Shown: positions 25,560 through 36,409 of the stretch, one piece after another
Position numbering within the stretch: the stretch's first letter is position 1
Layout of the letters: every line of letters begins with the position of its first letter
Assembly (NCBI GenBank): GCA_964006375.1
Contig: OZ023267.1
Location: forward strand, 18,306,971-18,370,970
Direction: 5' to 3'
DNA: 64,000 bases
Source: Tillus elongatus
Taxonomy: Eukaryota; Arthropoda; Insecta; Coleoptera; Cleridae
Notes under the pieces: generated by a model
The model's input: the letters and a program-made list of their open reading frames with translations, nothing else
Told to the model about the DNA's origin: nothing
The model's database searches: none
Made by a program: the position numbers and the translations under genes

Positions 25560-25828
25560 TATATACTTTCATAAGCATCTAACTAACGTGACTGTCTGCC
25601 ATTTTTTATTAACTTAAGATTTTCTTTATCTACATGATGACCATTATCTGAAAGATGCTGAGCAATACATGATTTATCAATAGTTCCATATCTCAGTTGC
25701 ATAAATTTTTTAAAATAGAGTTTCAATAGTTCTTTTAGTTTGCCCAACATATTTAAGTTCACAATCCTTATAACCTATATCAAAGATTCCTGACAATTCT
25801 GTGGTTTTATATTTATCCTTTGGGTTAG
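25560..25828 (-). pseudogene. Penelope-like element, GIY-YIG endonuclease part
   Basis: Minus-strand translation gives 'NPKDKYKTTELSGIFDIGYK' and then 'ELKYVGQTKRTIE', the GIY (here GIF) and YIG (here YVG) motifs with the conserved Arg of Penelope endonucleases. A stop follows shortly (Leu-Phe-stop), and the reading frame shifts through 'RYGTIDKSCIAQHLSDNGHHV'. In the family this nuclease nicks target DNA for reverse transcription. Continues upstream at 26748 across an inserted LINE. Confidence 0.8.
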
Positions 25829-25837
25829 CTAGCAATT
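25829..25837 (+). repeat. 9-bp target-site duplication (left)
   Basis: 'ctagcaatt' flanks the LINE insertion and is repeated at 26739-26747. Confidence 0.8.
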
Positions 25838-26738
25838 AATATGGGAGTAGGAGCCGGCGCATATGGGGGCAGCACCGATGCTAGACTATCAGCTAGCCTC
25901 GGCAAGTACGCAACCATACACCAGGCAGAAGTTTATGCCATCGAGATGTGTGCAAGGGAAAGCTTAAAAGACCTATGCACAAACAAATCGATAAAGATAT
26001 ATGCAGATAGCCAAGCTGCAATAAAGGCTCTTGGTGCCTACCGGTGCAATTCAAAGACGGTATGGAGTTGTAAGTCTGCCCTTAACGAATTGGGCAGCTG
26101 TAATGAGGTGTCGCTGTTCTGGATACCGGGTCACTCGGACCATGATGGCAACGTTGCGGCAGACGCGCTTGCCAGGAGTGGTGCCCAGTGTGACTTTGTC
26201 GGACCAGAACCGGTGCTGGGAATCACATCTTGCACAGCAAAACGCACCTTAAAGACCTGGACAGATAGAAGGACAATTCAATATTGGCAAAATCTTCCAG
26301 GATTAGCTCACTCTAAGGCCTTCATAAATGGCCTGGCTGAGTCAAGGGCTAAGAAACTTCTAGAGTTGAACAGACAACAACTGAGTACTCTAGTCGGCCT
26401 GTATACAGGACACTGTCGCTTGCGGCATCACATGCACCACATTGGGATCGGTCAGGAGACCGAGTGCCGGCTGTGTATGGAGAATGACGAAACAGCAGAG
26501 CACGTGCTGTGTTCCTGTCCGGCAGCGGATAGGACTAGACACCTGCTCTTTGGCAAGGTAAAGCTTGCTCCAGAGGATCTGGATCAACTTTCGCCCGCAA
26601 AGGTTATCGACCTCTGTAGGAGGCTGGATTTGTTGGGCGAAATATAGACATTAGGCGTGAGCCACAATAGACCTTATGGTCGCGGTGGAGGGACCGATAT
26701 GGACCACTCACAATCTAACCTAACCTAACCTAACCTAC
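25838..26738 (+). mobile_element. 5'-truncated LINE with (CCTAA)n tail
   Basis: Bounded by the 9-bp duplication. It carries an open RNase H/knuckle reading frame and ends 'caatctaacctaacctaacc' plus one more unit. The tail looks like four to five units of the complement of the insect telomere repeat TTAGG. The element interrupts the Penelope-like ORF, so it is the younger insertion. Confidence 0.85.
25841..26647 (+). CDS. LINE ORF2 C-terminal part: RNase H and zinc knuckle
   Basis: 268 codons open from the 5' truncation point. The first ATG at 25841 is probably internal to the parental ORF. RNase H motifs: the first Asp (TDGS) has been lost by truncation, 'HQAEVYAIE' (Glu, about residue 30), 'YADSQAAIKAL' (Asp, about residue 55), 'LFWIPGHSDHDGNVAADALA' (last Asp, about residue 100). 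The C-terminal knuckle 'CRLCMENDETAEHVLCSC' lies near residues 208-225. The RNase H placed after RT fits I/LOA/R1-like clades. No stop or frameshift over 800 bp, so it is young, but without RT it cannot act alone. Confidence 0.8.
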   Translation: MGVGAGAYGGSTDARLSASLGKYATIHQAEVYAIEMCARESLKDLCTNKSIKIYADSQAAIKALGAYRCNSKTVWSCKSALNELGSCNEVSLFWIPGHSDHDGNVAADALARSGAQCDFVGPEPVLGITSCTAKRTLKTWTDRRTIQYWQNLPGLAHSKAFINGLAESRAKKLLELNRQQLSTLVGLYTGHCRLRHHMHHIGIGQETECRLCMENDETAEHVLCSCPAADRTRHLLFGKVKLAPEDLDQLSPAKVIDLCRRLDLLGEI

Positions 26739-26747
26739 CTAGCAATT
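26739..26747 (+). repeat. 9-bp target-site duplication (right)
   Basis: Matches 25829-25837 exactly. Confidence 0.8.
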
Positions 26748-27480
26748 TTTTAAATATATTCTTTGTAAATTTGCTTCCTTAAAAATGCTATTAAAACGTC
26801 TCGTAATTGGCGGATCAAATGGTAAACAGACAACGGTTTTGTCTGGTTTATTTTTTTAAAGTCGTATATTCTGCTAATATTTTCTTAGTTTTATGTTTAT
26901 TGACTAATTTTTCCACTAAGCAGACAGTCTAACCATTACACTTAGCAACATTTTTAATATATTCAAGTTCTCTGTTCCATGTTTCTTTATTCAAGGAAAA
27001 CTGTATTAATCTATGAACCAGAAAATTCAAAATAGCTGTTTTTTTTTAAATATGATATGAGTCAATCGAGATGGAACTCACAGTAGTGGTTTCCTTTCTG
27101 TACATGTCAAATTCTAAAGTGTCTCTATTTTTAATGACTAATTCATCAAGAAAAGGTAATTTATTATTAAATTCTATTTCATGCGTGAATTTAATGGAGT
27201 CAAATTTACTGTTTAAATTGGCAATAAAATCATCTACTTTGCATACATTTGTATTAAATACTGGAAAACATCGTCCACATAACGAAACATACTCTAGGAA
27301 AATAATCATTTTTATCTGCTAGGTCTGTTTCAAATATTCTTATGAAAAGGTCTGCTGTGAATGGTGAAAGGGGGTTATACACACACGCTAAAGTTAAATT
27401 TTGTAGTTCTCTCAAAGCTTCAAAACAATCTCCCCTGTCCTAAACCAGCTAAAAACCTAACAGCCCTTTGTTGATCCTCA
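26748..27480 (-). pseudogene. Penelope-like reverse transcriptase, C-terminal part
   Basis: The minus-strand frame 27046-27309 reads 'FIANLNSKFDSIKFTHEIEF' then 'NNKLPFLDELVIKNRDTLEF' and 'DMYRKETTT', the conserved region after the RT palm in Penelope-like elements. After a frameshift in a T-run (27042-27050) it continues 'AILNFLVHRLIQFSLNKETW' and 'NRELEYIKNVAKCNG', with later stops. The protein joins the GIY-YIG part once the LINE is removed, the junction codons being Leu-Leu-Ala over the target duplication. The catalytic YxDD motif would lie upstream and is not recognisable. Confidence 0.8.
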
Positions 27481-28210
27481 AAAACAAGATGGAAATTTAA
27501 AGAATAACCCAATGTTAATATGGAATATAAAATAATACTATACACAAATGCTTAGTAAGCAGTTAATAAAGTAGGCCTCGAAACCTCATTCGCAAGACTC
27601 CGCGAAAGAAAAAATACTTTTATTATATAAAGATACTGTTTTATACTGAAAGAGATTATTGAAGTAGAGTCAGTTCCCAATTATTGTTAACATTTTAAAA
27701 GCCCAAATTAATTATGTGTCATTTCGATATAAAAAACAAAAATGATTGAGTTAATATCTTAAAATGCAATTGCATTAAGTAAAATCAACAGTCGACAGAT
27801 ATATTTCCACATGACGCAACTGGAAAATTAATATGGTATAAGTAATAGTCACAGGCTTGCATTATAGGCACAATAACTGCCACAGTTTATGAAATAAATT
27901 TTACCGAAAATTTAGGTTGACCGTAAGTTTCCTTTCTAATCGATCGTTGAAGTCACCAGATGTATCCCATGACTAGACTGTATTATTATATATCTAATGT
28001 ATGTGACGCACATCGCATTAAACATATCATTTTAAATGCACTTCGGTTTAGTATCTTTGTTATTCGGTGTGTCTGTGATATCTAATCGTATAAAATTGAC
28101 ATCTAATGAATGTTGTGACGTCTTCTATGGTTGGTATATCAATTTCGCGTTTTACCAAACACGTAATGTTTTAATGATTATGTGTCGTTATACTCACAAT
28201 TAATAATATT
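27481..28210. other. Unassigned sequence
   Basis: No gene, repeat or RNA recognised. The first part may be the decayed upstream RT region of the Penelope-like element. Confidence 0.35.
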
Positions 28211-28215
28211 AGGAG

Positions 28216-28580
28216 ACGTTTAGAGCCTCGCTGGTTCAGTGGTAAGAACGTGTCCCTCTGGACCGAAGGGTATTGGGTTTGATCCCAGGGATCTCCTTTC
28301 ACTTTTTCAGTACAAACTGTAACATTAACATCAACCAAAGTTGTGGCATTGTATTTGAGCAAGTTTAATGTCTGCACGTTCCGCCCTTCGGCGGGGCGTA
28401 AAGCCATCGACCCCAAGTCCATGCGATGATGGGCACGTTAAAGATCCCTACCCTCTTTACAGAGAGGCAGGGGTTCGGCAAAATGTCCAGGATAATGAGG
28501 TGAAACTGCTCCCTGACGCGGTGATTGGCCATAGTCGCGGAAATAATCCGACGTTACAGAAACAAAACACAGACAAACCC
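28216..28580 (+). mobile_element. tRNA-derived SINE, near full length
   Basis: The head 28224-28295 has an A box (tggttcagtggtaag) and a B box (gggtttgatccc), about 31 nt apart. The body has 'ggcggggcgtaaagcc', 'gggcacgttaaagatccc', 'ggcaggggttcgg' and 'ggccatagtcgcgg', shared with 8033-8245. The end is A/C-rich ('aacaaaacacagacaaaccc'). The body block recalls the conserved central domains of widespread invertebrate SINEs. I cannot name the family. Frames over it are non-coding. Confidence 0.75.
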
Positions 28581-28624
28581 ACACGTAGGAGAAGTTCAAG
28601 GAAATTATTTTTAACTTGTGTTAT

Positions 28625-29345
28625 TATTATATTTTTACAAAGCCTGAACTGTTAGCTTCAACCGTCACTATCGTTCATTTTACTTAAATATTTCCATAAA
28701 ATGCAATTCAAATAGACCATTTCTCTGATGCTTTGGCAGTAGTCTTAGCTATAGAGTTCATCGCTTAATGGTATATTTTTTTCGAATTTTCGTTAAAAAT
28801 CAATAAATCTCAATATATCCGTTATTATACAAGATACGAAAAAAATTATACATTAATTATAGGGTGTCTTGAGCTACATCTTAAAAATTTATTTCCACAA
28901 TCACAGGCTGGCGCATAAGTCGTTGGTAATACAAATTTTCTTCTTTTTATTCTAACACGCCTTATGTTATTGCATTTTTGCATTTTCCATCGAAATATAA
29001 TGCATGTTTGTAAGAAAAGAAATTCAGGACGCAGCAAGTGCGTTATGGTAGCGAATTTTCATTGAATGCTTCAAATTTGAATCTCTCAATTTCCTTTTAA
29101 CCTCTAAGGTTGACCAAGAAACCAGTTTTTTCAGGAACACCTTAAGTTTTATTTTCGGAAATTTTTGTACATTTTCAAACAATAAAGTTATTTTGAAGAA
29201 ACATGGCACATCGTTTCTACTATATAGGTTATACTGGTAACCAAATTTGATGCCTGCTTTCTTAAAAAACACACTTATTTGGTATTAAAAACATTTTAAT
29301 GAAAATTCACTACCATAACGCCCTTGCCTTGTCCAGACTTTTTTT
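28625..29345 (+). mobile_element. GCAAG long-form part plus inverted-end MITE
   Basis: 28625-29020 matches 54170-54535 and, inverted, 58060-58430 ('ctctgatgctttggcagtag', 'ctcaatatatccgttat', 'ttaattatagggtgtc', 'cataagtcgtt'). It leads into the MITE-like unit with inverted termini (29030 and about 29320). In this variant the unit forms the 5' part of a ~1.35-kb element (on the minus strand sense). Confidence 0.7.
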
Positions 29346-29399
29346 CATTATCATCTTGTTAGTGATATAGAATTTGTTTTTTTAAAAACTCTTTTGTTG

Positions 29400-29845
29400 T
29401 TGGAACAACCGGTTTGATTAGGTTAGCTAAAACGAAATTGCCCAGGCGATTAATAAGGAAAAATTGCCGCTACGTTTATAATTTGGCAGACACATTTCTT
29501 TTCTAACTATAAATTAAGTTTTCTTCCGAAGAGCTTTTGTAACTTTAATGAAACTTGTAATAAAAGTTTCATTTGAACAGACTTACAGTACGTAGATAAA
29601 CCAAATTTTAATTTTCCAGCTTTATAGAGAATTGAGTTTTGAGCATTTAAAGTGTTTTCCTGAAGAAGCTGGAACACAAGATAAAAATATTTTTACGATA
29701 ACAGAGAGATGCTTCAAATGAGCGTGTAGTAGGACCTTTGAAGCCGGTCTCCAAAGTATGTTTAAATTTCAAGCACCAATTTTAGTAATATGCCGTATAA
29801 CAATAGTGTACAATTCACTAGTATAACGCACTTGCTGCGTCCCGA
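29400..29845 (-). mobile_element. Long-form GCAAG element, 5' fragment
   Basis: Matches 18610-19055 ('ccggtttgattaggttagc', 'cgtttataatttggcagac', 'agatgcttcaaatgagcg') and ends with the terminus 'aacgcacttgctgcgtcccg' at 29840. Confidence 0.7.
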
Positions 29846-29849
29846 ATTT

Positions 29850-31075
29850 TTATTTAACTCGTAAAATACGCTAAGTTACTTTTTTTATATAAAATTATTA
29901 TTTTCTAACAAAGTTTTTTGGCAAGGTGTTCCTATTTCAATATTTAAGGCTTGGTTTGTCGGCTAAGTTCTAAAATACTTATTCACGACTTTCTCTGGAA
30001 AATTGTTCATTTCATTAGAGATAATGGGAGCCAATTTGTATTATATGCATGCAATTTTAAGTATCCTGCGGTTGCTAAAGTGCAATTTACCAATTTATTG
30101 ACGTACTGTTGGAATACTCCAGTAATAGCACCTAATTTATATTAAATTAAATTACATAACATGTGGTCTAATTGCTATAATTGTTAACAAGACAAATTTG
30201 TTAAATTTGCAAATTTTTACCAATAGAAACTTGTACAGCTTTCGCCACTCAAGCCCTGTACGTATTATCGAACTGATTACTTTAGTTATTTACTAATGGA
30301 ATATCAACTGACTGCCCTATATATGTTGCAAAACAGCAAATGAAACAAGGTAATTAATGGAAAGTGATTTTTTAAGTGATTATGCTAAACAGTTGTTGAA
30401 TTTGACCTTGCAAGTTGGCTGTTATTTTAATGCGATAAATTGTTACATCATTTTTTTTAGTAGCAACAGCAAAGGAGATTGGAAAGCGCACAAATGAAAA
30501 AATCTTTTCGAAACCCACCATGGCTAGACTGTTTGCATGAAATATTGTTACGCTCATTATAATAATTTTCTAATTTCATTGTATCGTTCTTTCATCACTG
30601 TCTGGCAATAGCGACTTTATCACGATATATTGATGCAAATATCATGACAAACGTATTTTTAAAGAGTTATACCTGTTTTTAGGAAGTACGTGTGGTTTGT
30701 TTTTTGGTGACAGTTTCCTCATCTTCATCTGGAGGTCTAGTTAGTCTTTTGATCTGTCATTCGTCATTTCCGTTTTTCCTGGTTATTTGCTACACCCCAC
30801 CTCTTAAAGTTATAAAGACAATAGCTATAAGAGGTTGTGAAATAGTTCTTCAAGTATCCCTTCTATCGAATTAACATATATTAGAACAATTTAGCGAGTC
30901 AATTCAGTTTCCGTATAGTTAACTCACTCGACACATGTCACTTTGTTAACCAGTTTTAGGTTTTATTAATTTAAATTTGTGTTTGTTATTTTTAATTTGT
31001 TATATATTACAAGGTATGTCAAACACATGAGTTTTAGTATTAAAAAGTATCGTTTAATTAACGTTTTAAAATTTT
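29850..31075. other. Unassigned, apparently low-copy sequence
   Basis: No shared repeat noticed. Short plus-strand frames (29951-30145, 30692-30874) have no recognisable domain. Confidence 0.4.
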
Positions 31076-31079
31076 AAAA

Positions 31080-31416
31080 GTCTGGACGCAGCAAGTGCGT
31101 TATGGTAGTGAATTTTCATAAAAATGATCTGGCATGAAATATTTTATTATAACTTTTTTTCTTGTAACATAGAAATCTAAATTTTGGTGTATAGTTTACC
31201 TTTTATATCGTAAAGCTATCTACCACATTTGGTTTTAATAGCTTTTTATTTTTTGAGATAAAAATTTTTTTAGAATTAAAACTCAAAATTTTTCCGGAAA
31301 ACCTCATTTAATTTTCCTGGTTAACGAACTTATACAAGCCACTTACAAAATGAAGGTACATGCCAAATTTAATAAAAATCGGCCAATGATTTTTTGAGTT
31401 ATCGGTGTTATATATA
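31080..31416 (+). mobile_element. GCAAG element, 5' half (host of mariner insertion)
   Basis: 5' end GGACGCAGCAAGTGCGTTATG at 31083. The body ends 'gagttatcggtgttatatatata' at the mariner terminus. The 3' half continues at 33488. Nearly identical to 537-878 and 35640-35965. Confidence 0.85.
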
Positions 31417-31543
31417 TACAGGGTCGCTGATAAGTCTGGAAACGGTCGATTATCCGGGAAAATATACAAGGTGTCGAAAAAAGTTTTATACAAAAGTTTT
31501 TGGGTTCTTCAATGTCTACTAGGCGGTGATAATTTTATTTATA

Positions 31544-31602
31544 CAGGGTTGGTCATACAGGCGTGGCACACCAATATTAATTTTTTTTTAATGGAACACC
31601 CT
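31544..31602 (+). repeat. Mini-element within the left mariner repeat
   Basis: 'cagggttggtcatacaggcg' at one end and 'ggaacaccct' at the other, flanked by ATA/ATA. The same insert is in the right repeat at 33305-33362, so it entered before the two repeats became identical copies. Confidence 0.6.
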
Positions 31603-31976
31603 ATATATTATTCGATATTTCAATCCTTCTCTTAATTTTGAGCAACATTTATGAGAAGCATAATGTACCTAAACTCAATCGTTTCCGGGTAAAAAATAAA
31701 TAAAAATAAACGCTACTGTTTTTAAAATCTATTGGATGAAGAACAAAAATAAATGAAAAGTAGAATATCTCTTGAAAACAATCTGTGAGTGTGAAAAGAA
31801 CCGGTTGCGATGTTTTTAACATTGTTTGGAATCCCAAGATAAGATAAGATGCCCATAAGAAACGCAGTATTATTCTTTTGTTTTAAAATGTTTCCAGGAC
31901 AACGAATGTCAAACATTCATTCAGTGTCAACAGTTTTGAAACATTAGTAATTTAGTGTCAACAGTTTTTGTGCAAA

Positions 31977-33071
31977 ATGGCAAGTTTAAGTGAAACCGAA
32001 CGTATCGAAATTTTAATGATGATAGGGTACGGTGATAGAACACGAAGTTTTGCTCAAGTGGTGATTATGTTCAATGAGTTGCATCCTGAGCGGGAATCGA
32101 TCTCCAAATCCACAGTTTCGAAAACTTTGCATCGTTTTCACGAAACTGGCGGTATCAAGGATAAACCTAGAACTGGAAGGCCAGTAACCGTTACAAATGA
32201 AGAAAATTCTTTGAATGTAATATTGGATGTGGTGGAAAATCCGAAAACTTCGGCACAGCAATTGGCTTTCAATCACAATATGAGTCGATATTCAATTCAA
32301 AAGATTACGAAGCGGGAAAAGTTCCGTCCATATAAAATTCATTTATTGCAAGAACTGAGTGAAGACGATTTTGATCGCAGAATCGAGTTCTGTGAACTTA
32401 TTATGGAGAAGTTACGCCAAAATTTTAACTTTGCCAACCACATTTTGTTTTCCGACGAATCTACATTTTGTTTGAATGGACAAGTCAACAGACACAACTG
32501 TAGGTACTGGTCAGACGAAAACCCACATTGGATGGAACAAATTCACACCCAAAGACCGCAAAAAGTAAATGTTTGGTGTGCTATTATTGGTGGACATATC
32601 ATAGGACCTTATTTTATACACGGTAATTTGAACTCTGCTCGATATTTGACACTTTTGCAAGAATCAATTTTTCCAGACGTTAGTCGATTATTTCCGAACA
32701 ATAACGACCCAAATCTACCAGCGGAAGAAATATGGTTTCAGCAGGATGGGGCACCCCCTCATTTTGGAATTGAGGTACGGGAATATCTGAATCAAACCTT
32801 TCCTGGCAGATGGATAGGGCGCAGGGGAACTATTGAATGGCCAGCTAGGTCTCCCGACATGACGCCGCTTGACTTTTTTTTGTGGGGTCATGTAAAAAAT
32901 TTAATTTACCAAAATAGACCGCAGAATATTGAAGAGTTGCAAGCAAGGATTGTGCATGAAATTAATAACATTCCTCAAAACGCTCTTGTAAATGCAGTGC
33001 AATGTTTTGTTAAGCGAATTCATTATTGTCAGGAGGTCAATGGAGAACACTTTGAACATCTTATAAAATAG
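31977..33071 (+). CDS. DD41D mariner-type transposase, intact
   Basis: 364 codons. The ATG at 31977 (MASLSETERIEIL) is chosen because it aligns with the start of copy 2 (MVYSVEERVEI); an upstream TTG extension is unlikely. The N-terminal half has two predicted helix-turn-helix regions (about residues 8-55 and 85-115) separated by an AT-hook-like 'RTGRPVT'. The catalytic triad is Asp160 (LFSDES), Asp257 (QQDGAPPH) and Asp299 (SPDMTPLDFFLW). The spacing between the last two is 41 residues, which places it in the DD41D ('rosa'-like) lineage rather than DD34D mariners. The enzyme would cut at the element's inverted repeats and reinsert at TA. No frameshift or stop. 'WIGRRGTIEWPARSPD' is the family signature. 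Confidence 0.92.
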   Translation: MASLSETERIEILMMIGYGDRTRSFAQVVIMFNELHPERESISKSTVSKTLHRFHETGGIKDKPRTGRPVTVTNEENSLNVILDVVENPKTSAQQLAFNHNMSRYSIQKITKREKFRPYKIHLLQELSEDDFDRRIEFCELIMEKLRQNFNFANHILFSDESTFCLNGQVNRHNCRYWSDENPHWMEQIHTQRPQKVNVWCAIIGGHIIGPYFIHGNLNSARYLTLLQESIFPDVSRLFPNNNDPNLPAEEIWFQQDGAPPHFGIEVREYLNQTFPGRWIGRRGTIEWPARSPDMTPLDFFLWGHVKNLIYQNRPQNIEELQARIVHEINNIPQNALVNAVQCFVKRIHYCQEVNGEHFEHLIK

Positions 33072-33484
33072 GATTTCAAACAATGTTAAAAACATCGCAA
33101 CCGGTTCTTTTCACACTCACAGATTGTTTTCAAGAGATATTCTACTTTTCATTTATTTTTGTTCTTCATCCAATAGATTTTAAAAACAATAGCGTTTATT
33201 TTTATTTATTTTTTTACCCGGAAACGATTGAGTTTATGTACATCATGCTTCTGATAAATGTTGCTCAAAATTAAGAGAAGGATTTAAATATCGAATAATA
33301 TATAGGGTGTTCCATTAAAAAAAAATTAATATTGGTGTGCCACGCCTGTATGACCAACCCTGTATAAATGAAATTATCACCGCCTAGTAGACATTGAAGA
33401 ACCCAAAAACTTTTGTATAAAACTTTTTTCGACACCTTGTATATTTTCCCGGATAATCGACCGTTTCCAGACTTATCAGCGACC

Positions 33485-33487
<3 letters not shown>

Positions 33488-33563
<76 letters not shown>

Positions 33564-33700
33564 CATATAAAAATTGAAACTGACCCCAGATATGGGTTCT
33601 AGGGGTCCTAGTTTGCGCTCATTTGCAAAAAAAATTCAAAATTCAAAAGTCGGGATCTCCTCATTAGTGATTTTTTTCTACGAAAATTCACTAAAACATT
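33488..33700 (+). mobile_element. GCAAG element, (TA)n array and 3' half
   Basis: Array 33488-33556, then 'aaacatataaaaattgaaac', 'gatatgggttctaggggtcc', 'gatctcctcattagtg', ending in the hairpin 'gtgatttttttctacgaaaattcac' at 33692. Continuation of the element at 31080, so the mariner sits inside its TA array. Confidence 0.85.
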
Positions 33701-34385
33701 ATACACATTCTAAAATTTATAAATAGTGTAGTACATACAGACTTTGAGACTACTTATCTGGCGTCACTGTTGGTTTTCATTTTTGTAAGACAAGGACGTA
33801 GCCAGCGCGTAAGGTAACTGGAGCAAGTGGCCCTTCTGAATTCCAAATATTCTAGGAAGTTCTTCAACGTTTCTGTAACCGGTTTCGCTGCTATAAGTAT
33901 ATGTACATGTTTATCGGTTATATTCTCCATTTGGTACATAATCGTTTAATGTTTTCTTATTTTAATGCAAGGTGTTATTTAAAAATTGAGGTAGTTTATA
34001 CTATTTTACTTATGAACTTTCTGATCCACACTAAGTGTTTGTTTTAATGTTAGTCTTCTAAAGCCATGAATTAAGTATCCTAGATATAGAACAAAAGACA
34101 GTTTATAAAGCTTTCCAAAGAGACAAACTCAGAAATTTAATTCATTTACTCCAGTTCCTCTTACCAGTTGAAGACGTGCCACTTCAAATACATTTTAGAA
34201 GCTTTTTGTTTTCATGCATTATTCTTTTTGGCCTAATATATAAAACTTTAGTATATTATGTGAAAATGGCGCAACAAAAAAGGAGTTGTGAATTACGACA
34301 AATCATCAGCACCTCTAAATCTGTGTCTATTCTAAATGAAAACTTGATACAATTTTAGTTACTAAATATACGTTACTAAATAAAA
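33701..34385. other. Mostly unassigned; half of a dispersed palindrome
   Basis: 33735-33780 matches one arm of the palindrome at 13996. The remainder shows no gene. Confidence 0.4.
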
Positions 34386-34387
34386 AA

Positions 34388-35129
34388 GTCTGGGCACAGC
34401 AAGTGCGTTATGGTAGTGAATTTGCATTAAAATGTTTTTAATAACAATTATGTCTTTTTTAATGAAAGCAGTTATCAAACTTGGTTAGGGCTATAACCTG
34501 TACAGTAGAAACAATATACCATATTTCATCAAAAAGCTTTATTGTTTGAAAAAGTACAAAATTTTCCGAAAATAGACTTAAAATGTTCCCACGGAACTGG
34601 TTTGATTTTCCTGGCCAACGAACACCTACAAGCTATTTACCCACATAGCAAAAATATTTGCATGAAAATTTGCTAACAATTTTTTCACAAAAATCCGAAA
34701 ACTTTTTTTACATAACTAATGACACATGTATTACCTAGGGTCAAAAAATCTTACAACCAATGATTCCTATGGAAACACTAGAAATTTTTTGCCAAAATTG
34801 ACTAACTATTTTCTACAAAAAATTTGCCTAAAGAATATATAACATTCAAATTATATACCTATCTGTAATTAAAATTGAAGAAAAGAAATGCCAAAAATAT
34901 TTCCAAAACTAGCGTCTGTACGTATATATCATATAAATCGGCGTAACAAAATTGGTTGCTATAGTTTTGTTATATCCGGAAATATAACAATTTTCCGAAA
35001 GACAATACAAAATTTTTCGGGAAAACCTGGTTCGATTTTTGTGGCTAACGAACTTACCAAGCCACTTGCAAAAGGAAGGTATACACCAAATTTCATCAAT
35101 ATCGGTCTATTATTTTTTAAGTTATCGGT

Positions 35130-35203
<74 letters not shown>

Positions 35204-35335
35204 AGTTAAAACTGACTCCCTGATATGTCTTCAAGGGGGCCTAGTTCGTGCTCATTTGAAGAAATTTTTTGAAAATTCAAAAGTCGGCATCTTCTAATTA
35301 GTGAATTTTTTGAAAGAAAATTCACTAAAGCTCAG
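34388..35335 (+). mobile_element. GCAAG element, complete (about 945 bp)
   Basis: 5' end at 34390 (gggcacagcaagtgcgttatg), (TA)n 35134-35200, 3' hairpin 'gtgaattttttgaaagaaaattcac' at 35305-35329 and CACTAA. Internal sequence near 34800-34880 matches the duplicated unit of 20085-20930. Confidence 0.8.
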
Positions 35336-35638
35336 GTTAGTTTATATATCCAGTGAGAGGCAAAATAAATAAATTCACTAAAATCGAGCGATTTGTGTTT
35401 TGACGAAATGCTCGGACACGTCAACTTTAGTTTTCAAAAATACACATTTTTGCATAAAATTTACATTTCTCCCACTCCTGCTTTTCAAATATGACGTCAT
35501 CGACATTTTTTTACGACCCCCTTTTGACGAATTTTTCGTAAAACGAAAGCTATGACAAGCAAATTTGACATATACATTTCTACCATCAAACTTATCCTAC
35601 ATGCCGAACTTCAGATCTCTGCGTTAAAAGAAAAAAAC
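35336..35638. other. Unassigned sequence
   Basis: 'gctcggacacgtcaacttta' and 'acatttttgcataaaattt' loosely recall inner repeat sequence of mariner elements, but nothing is certain. Confidence 0.3.
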
Positions 35639-35639
35639 T

Positions 35640-36076
<437 letters not shown>

Positions 36077-36159
36077 CTAAGTTAGGTCAAGAACAAACAA
36101 CCAGATATGCTATTCAAATTGAATTAAATCTTGAAAGTTTTCATCTCCTGTTCATTAAA

Positions 36160-36350
36160 TTATTTTTTATACAAAAACTCGCTAAAAAATTCAACAGCAT
36201 AACAACAATCTGATCCGATAACGGTAAAATGAAATGAAAGCCTAAATAAAAATGTTAAAAGTGAAGTCAAAGTAACTAGAGTTAGAACTCGTCTTATCTG
36301 ATGCAATCGCTTAGACCACTGGACCACCGTTGACATGACAGTTGTATGTA
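36160..36350 (-). repeat. tRNA-derived SINE (small), copy 2
   Basis: The minus strand has 'ggtggtccagtggtctaagc' (A-box-like), 'gagttctaactctag' (degenerate B box) and the body shared with 21225-21350. More decayed than copy 1. Confidence 0.45.
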
Positions 36351-36409
36351 CTAGCAGACGTATACTCTGGTATGTTAATTTTCCAACGTCTTGATTATTT
36401 ATACCAAAC

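Larger units (their letters stand above)
31419..33487 (+). mobile_element. DD41D mariner-type transposon, apparently complete
   Basis: 2,069 bp bounded by TA on both sides (31417-31418, 33488-33489). Terminal inverted repeats are about 420 bp (31419-31836 and 33068-33487). Reading both, I find only about eight differences. They start cagggtcgctgataag. A 59-bp mini-element with its own CAGGGT..ACCCT ends is present in both repeats at the same position. It contains one uninterrupted transposase gene. The sequence of its repeats differs from family 1, so this is a second family (family 2). Everything expected for mobility is present. Confidence 0.9.

Noticed and set aside
26713..26738. Interstitial telomere array
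   Set aside because: Only four to five CCTAA units, located exactly at a LINE 3' end and next to a target duplication, so it is a tail.
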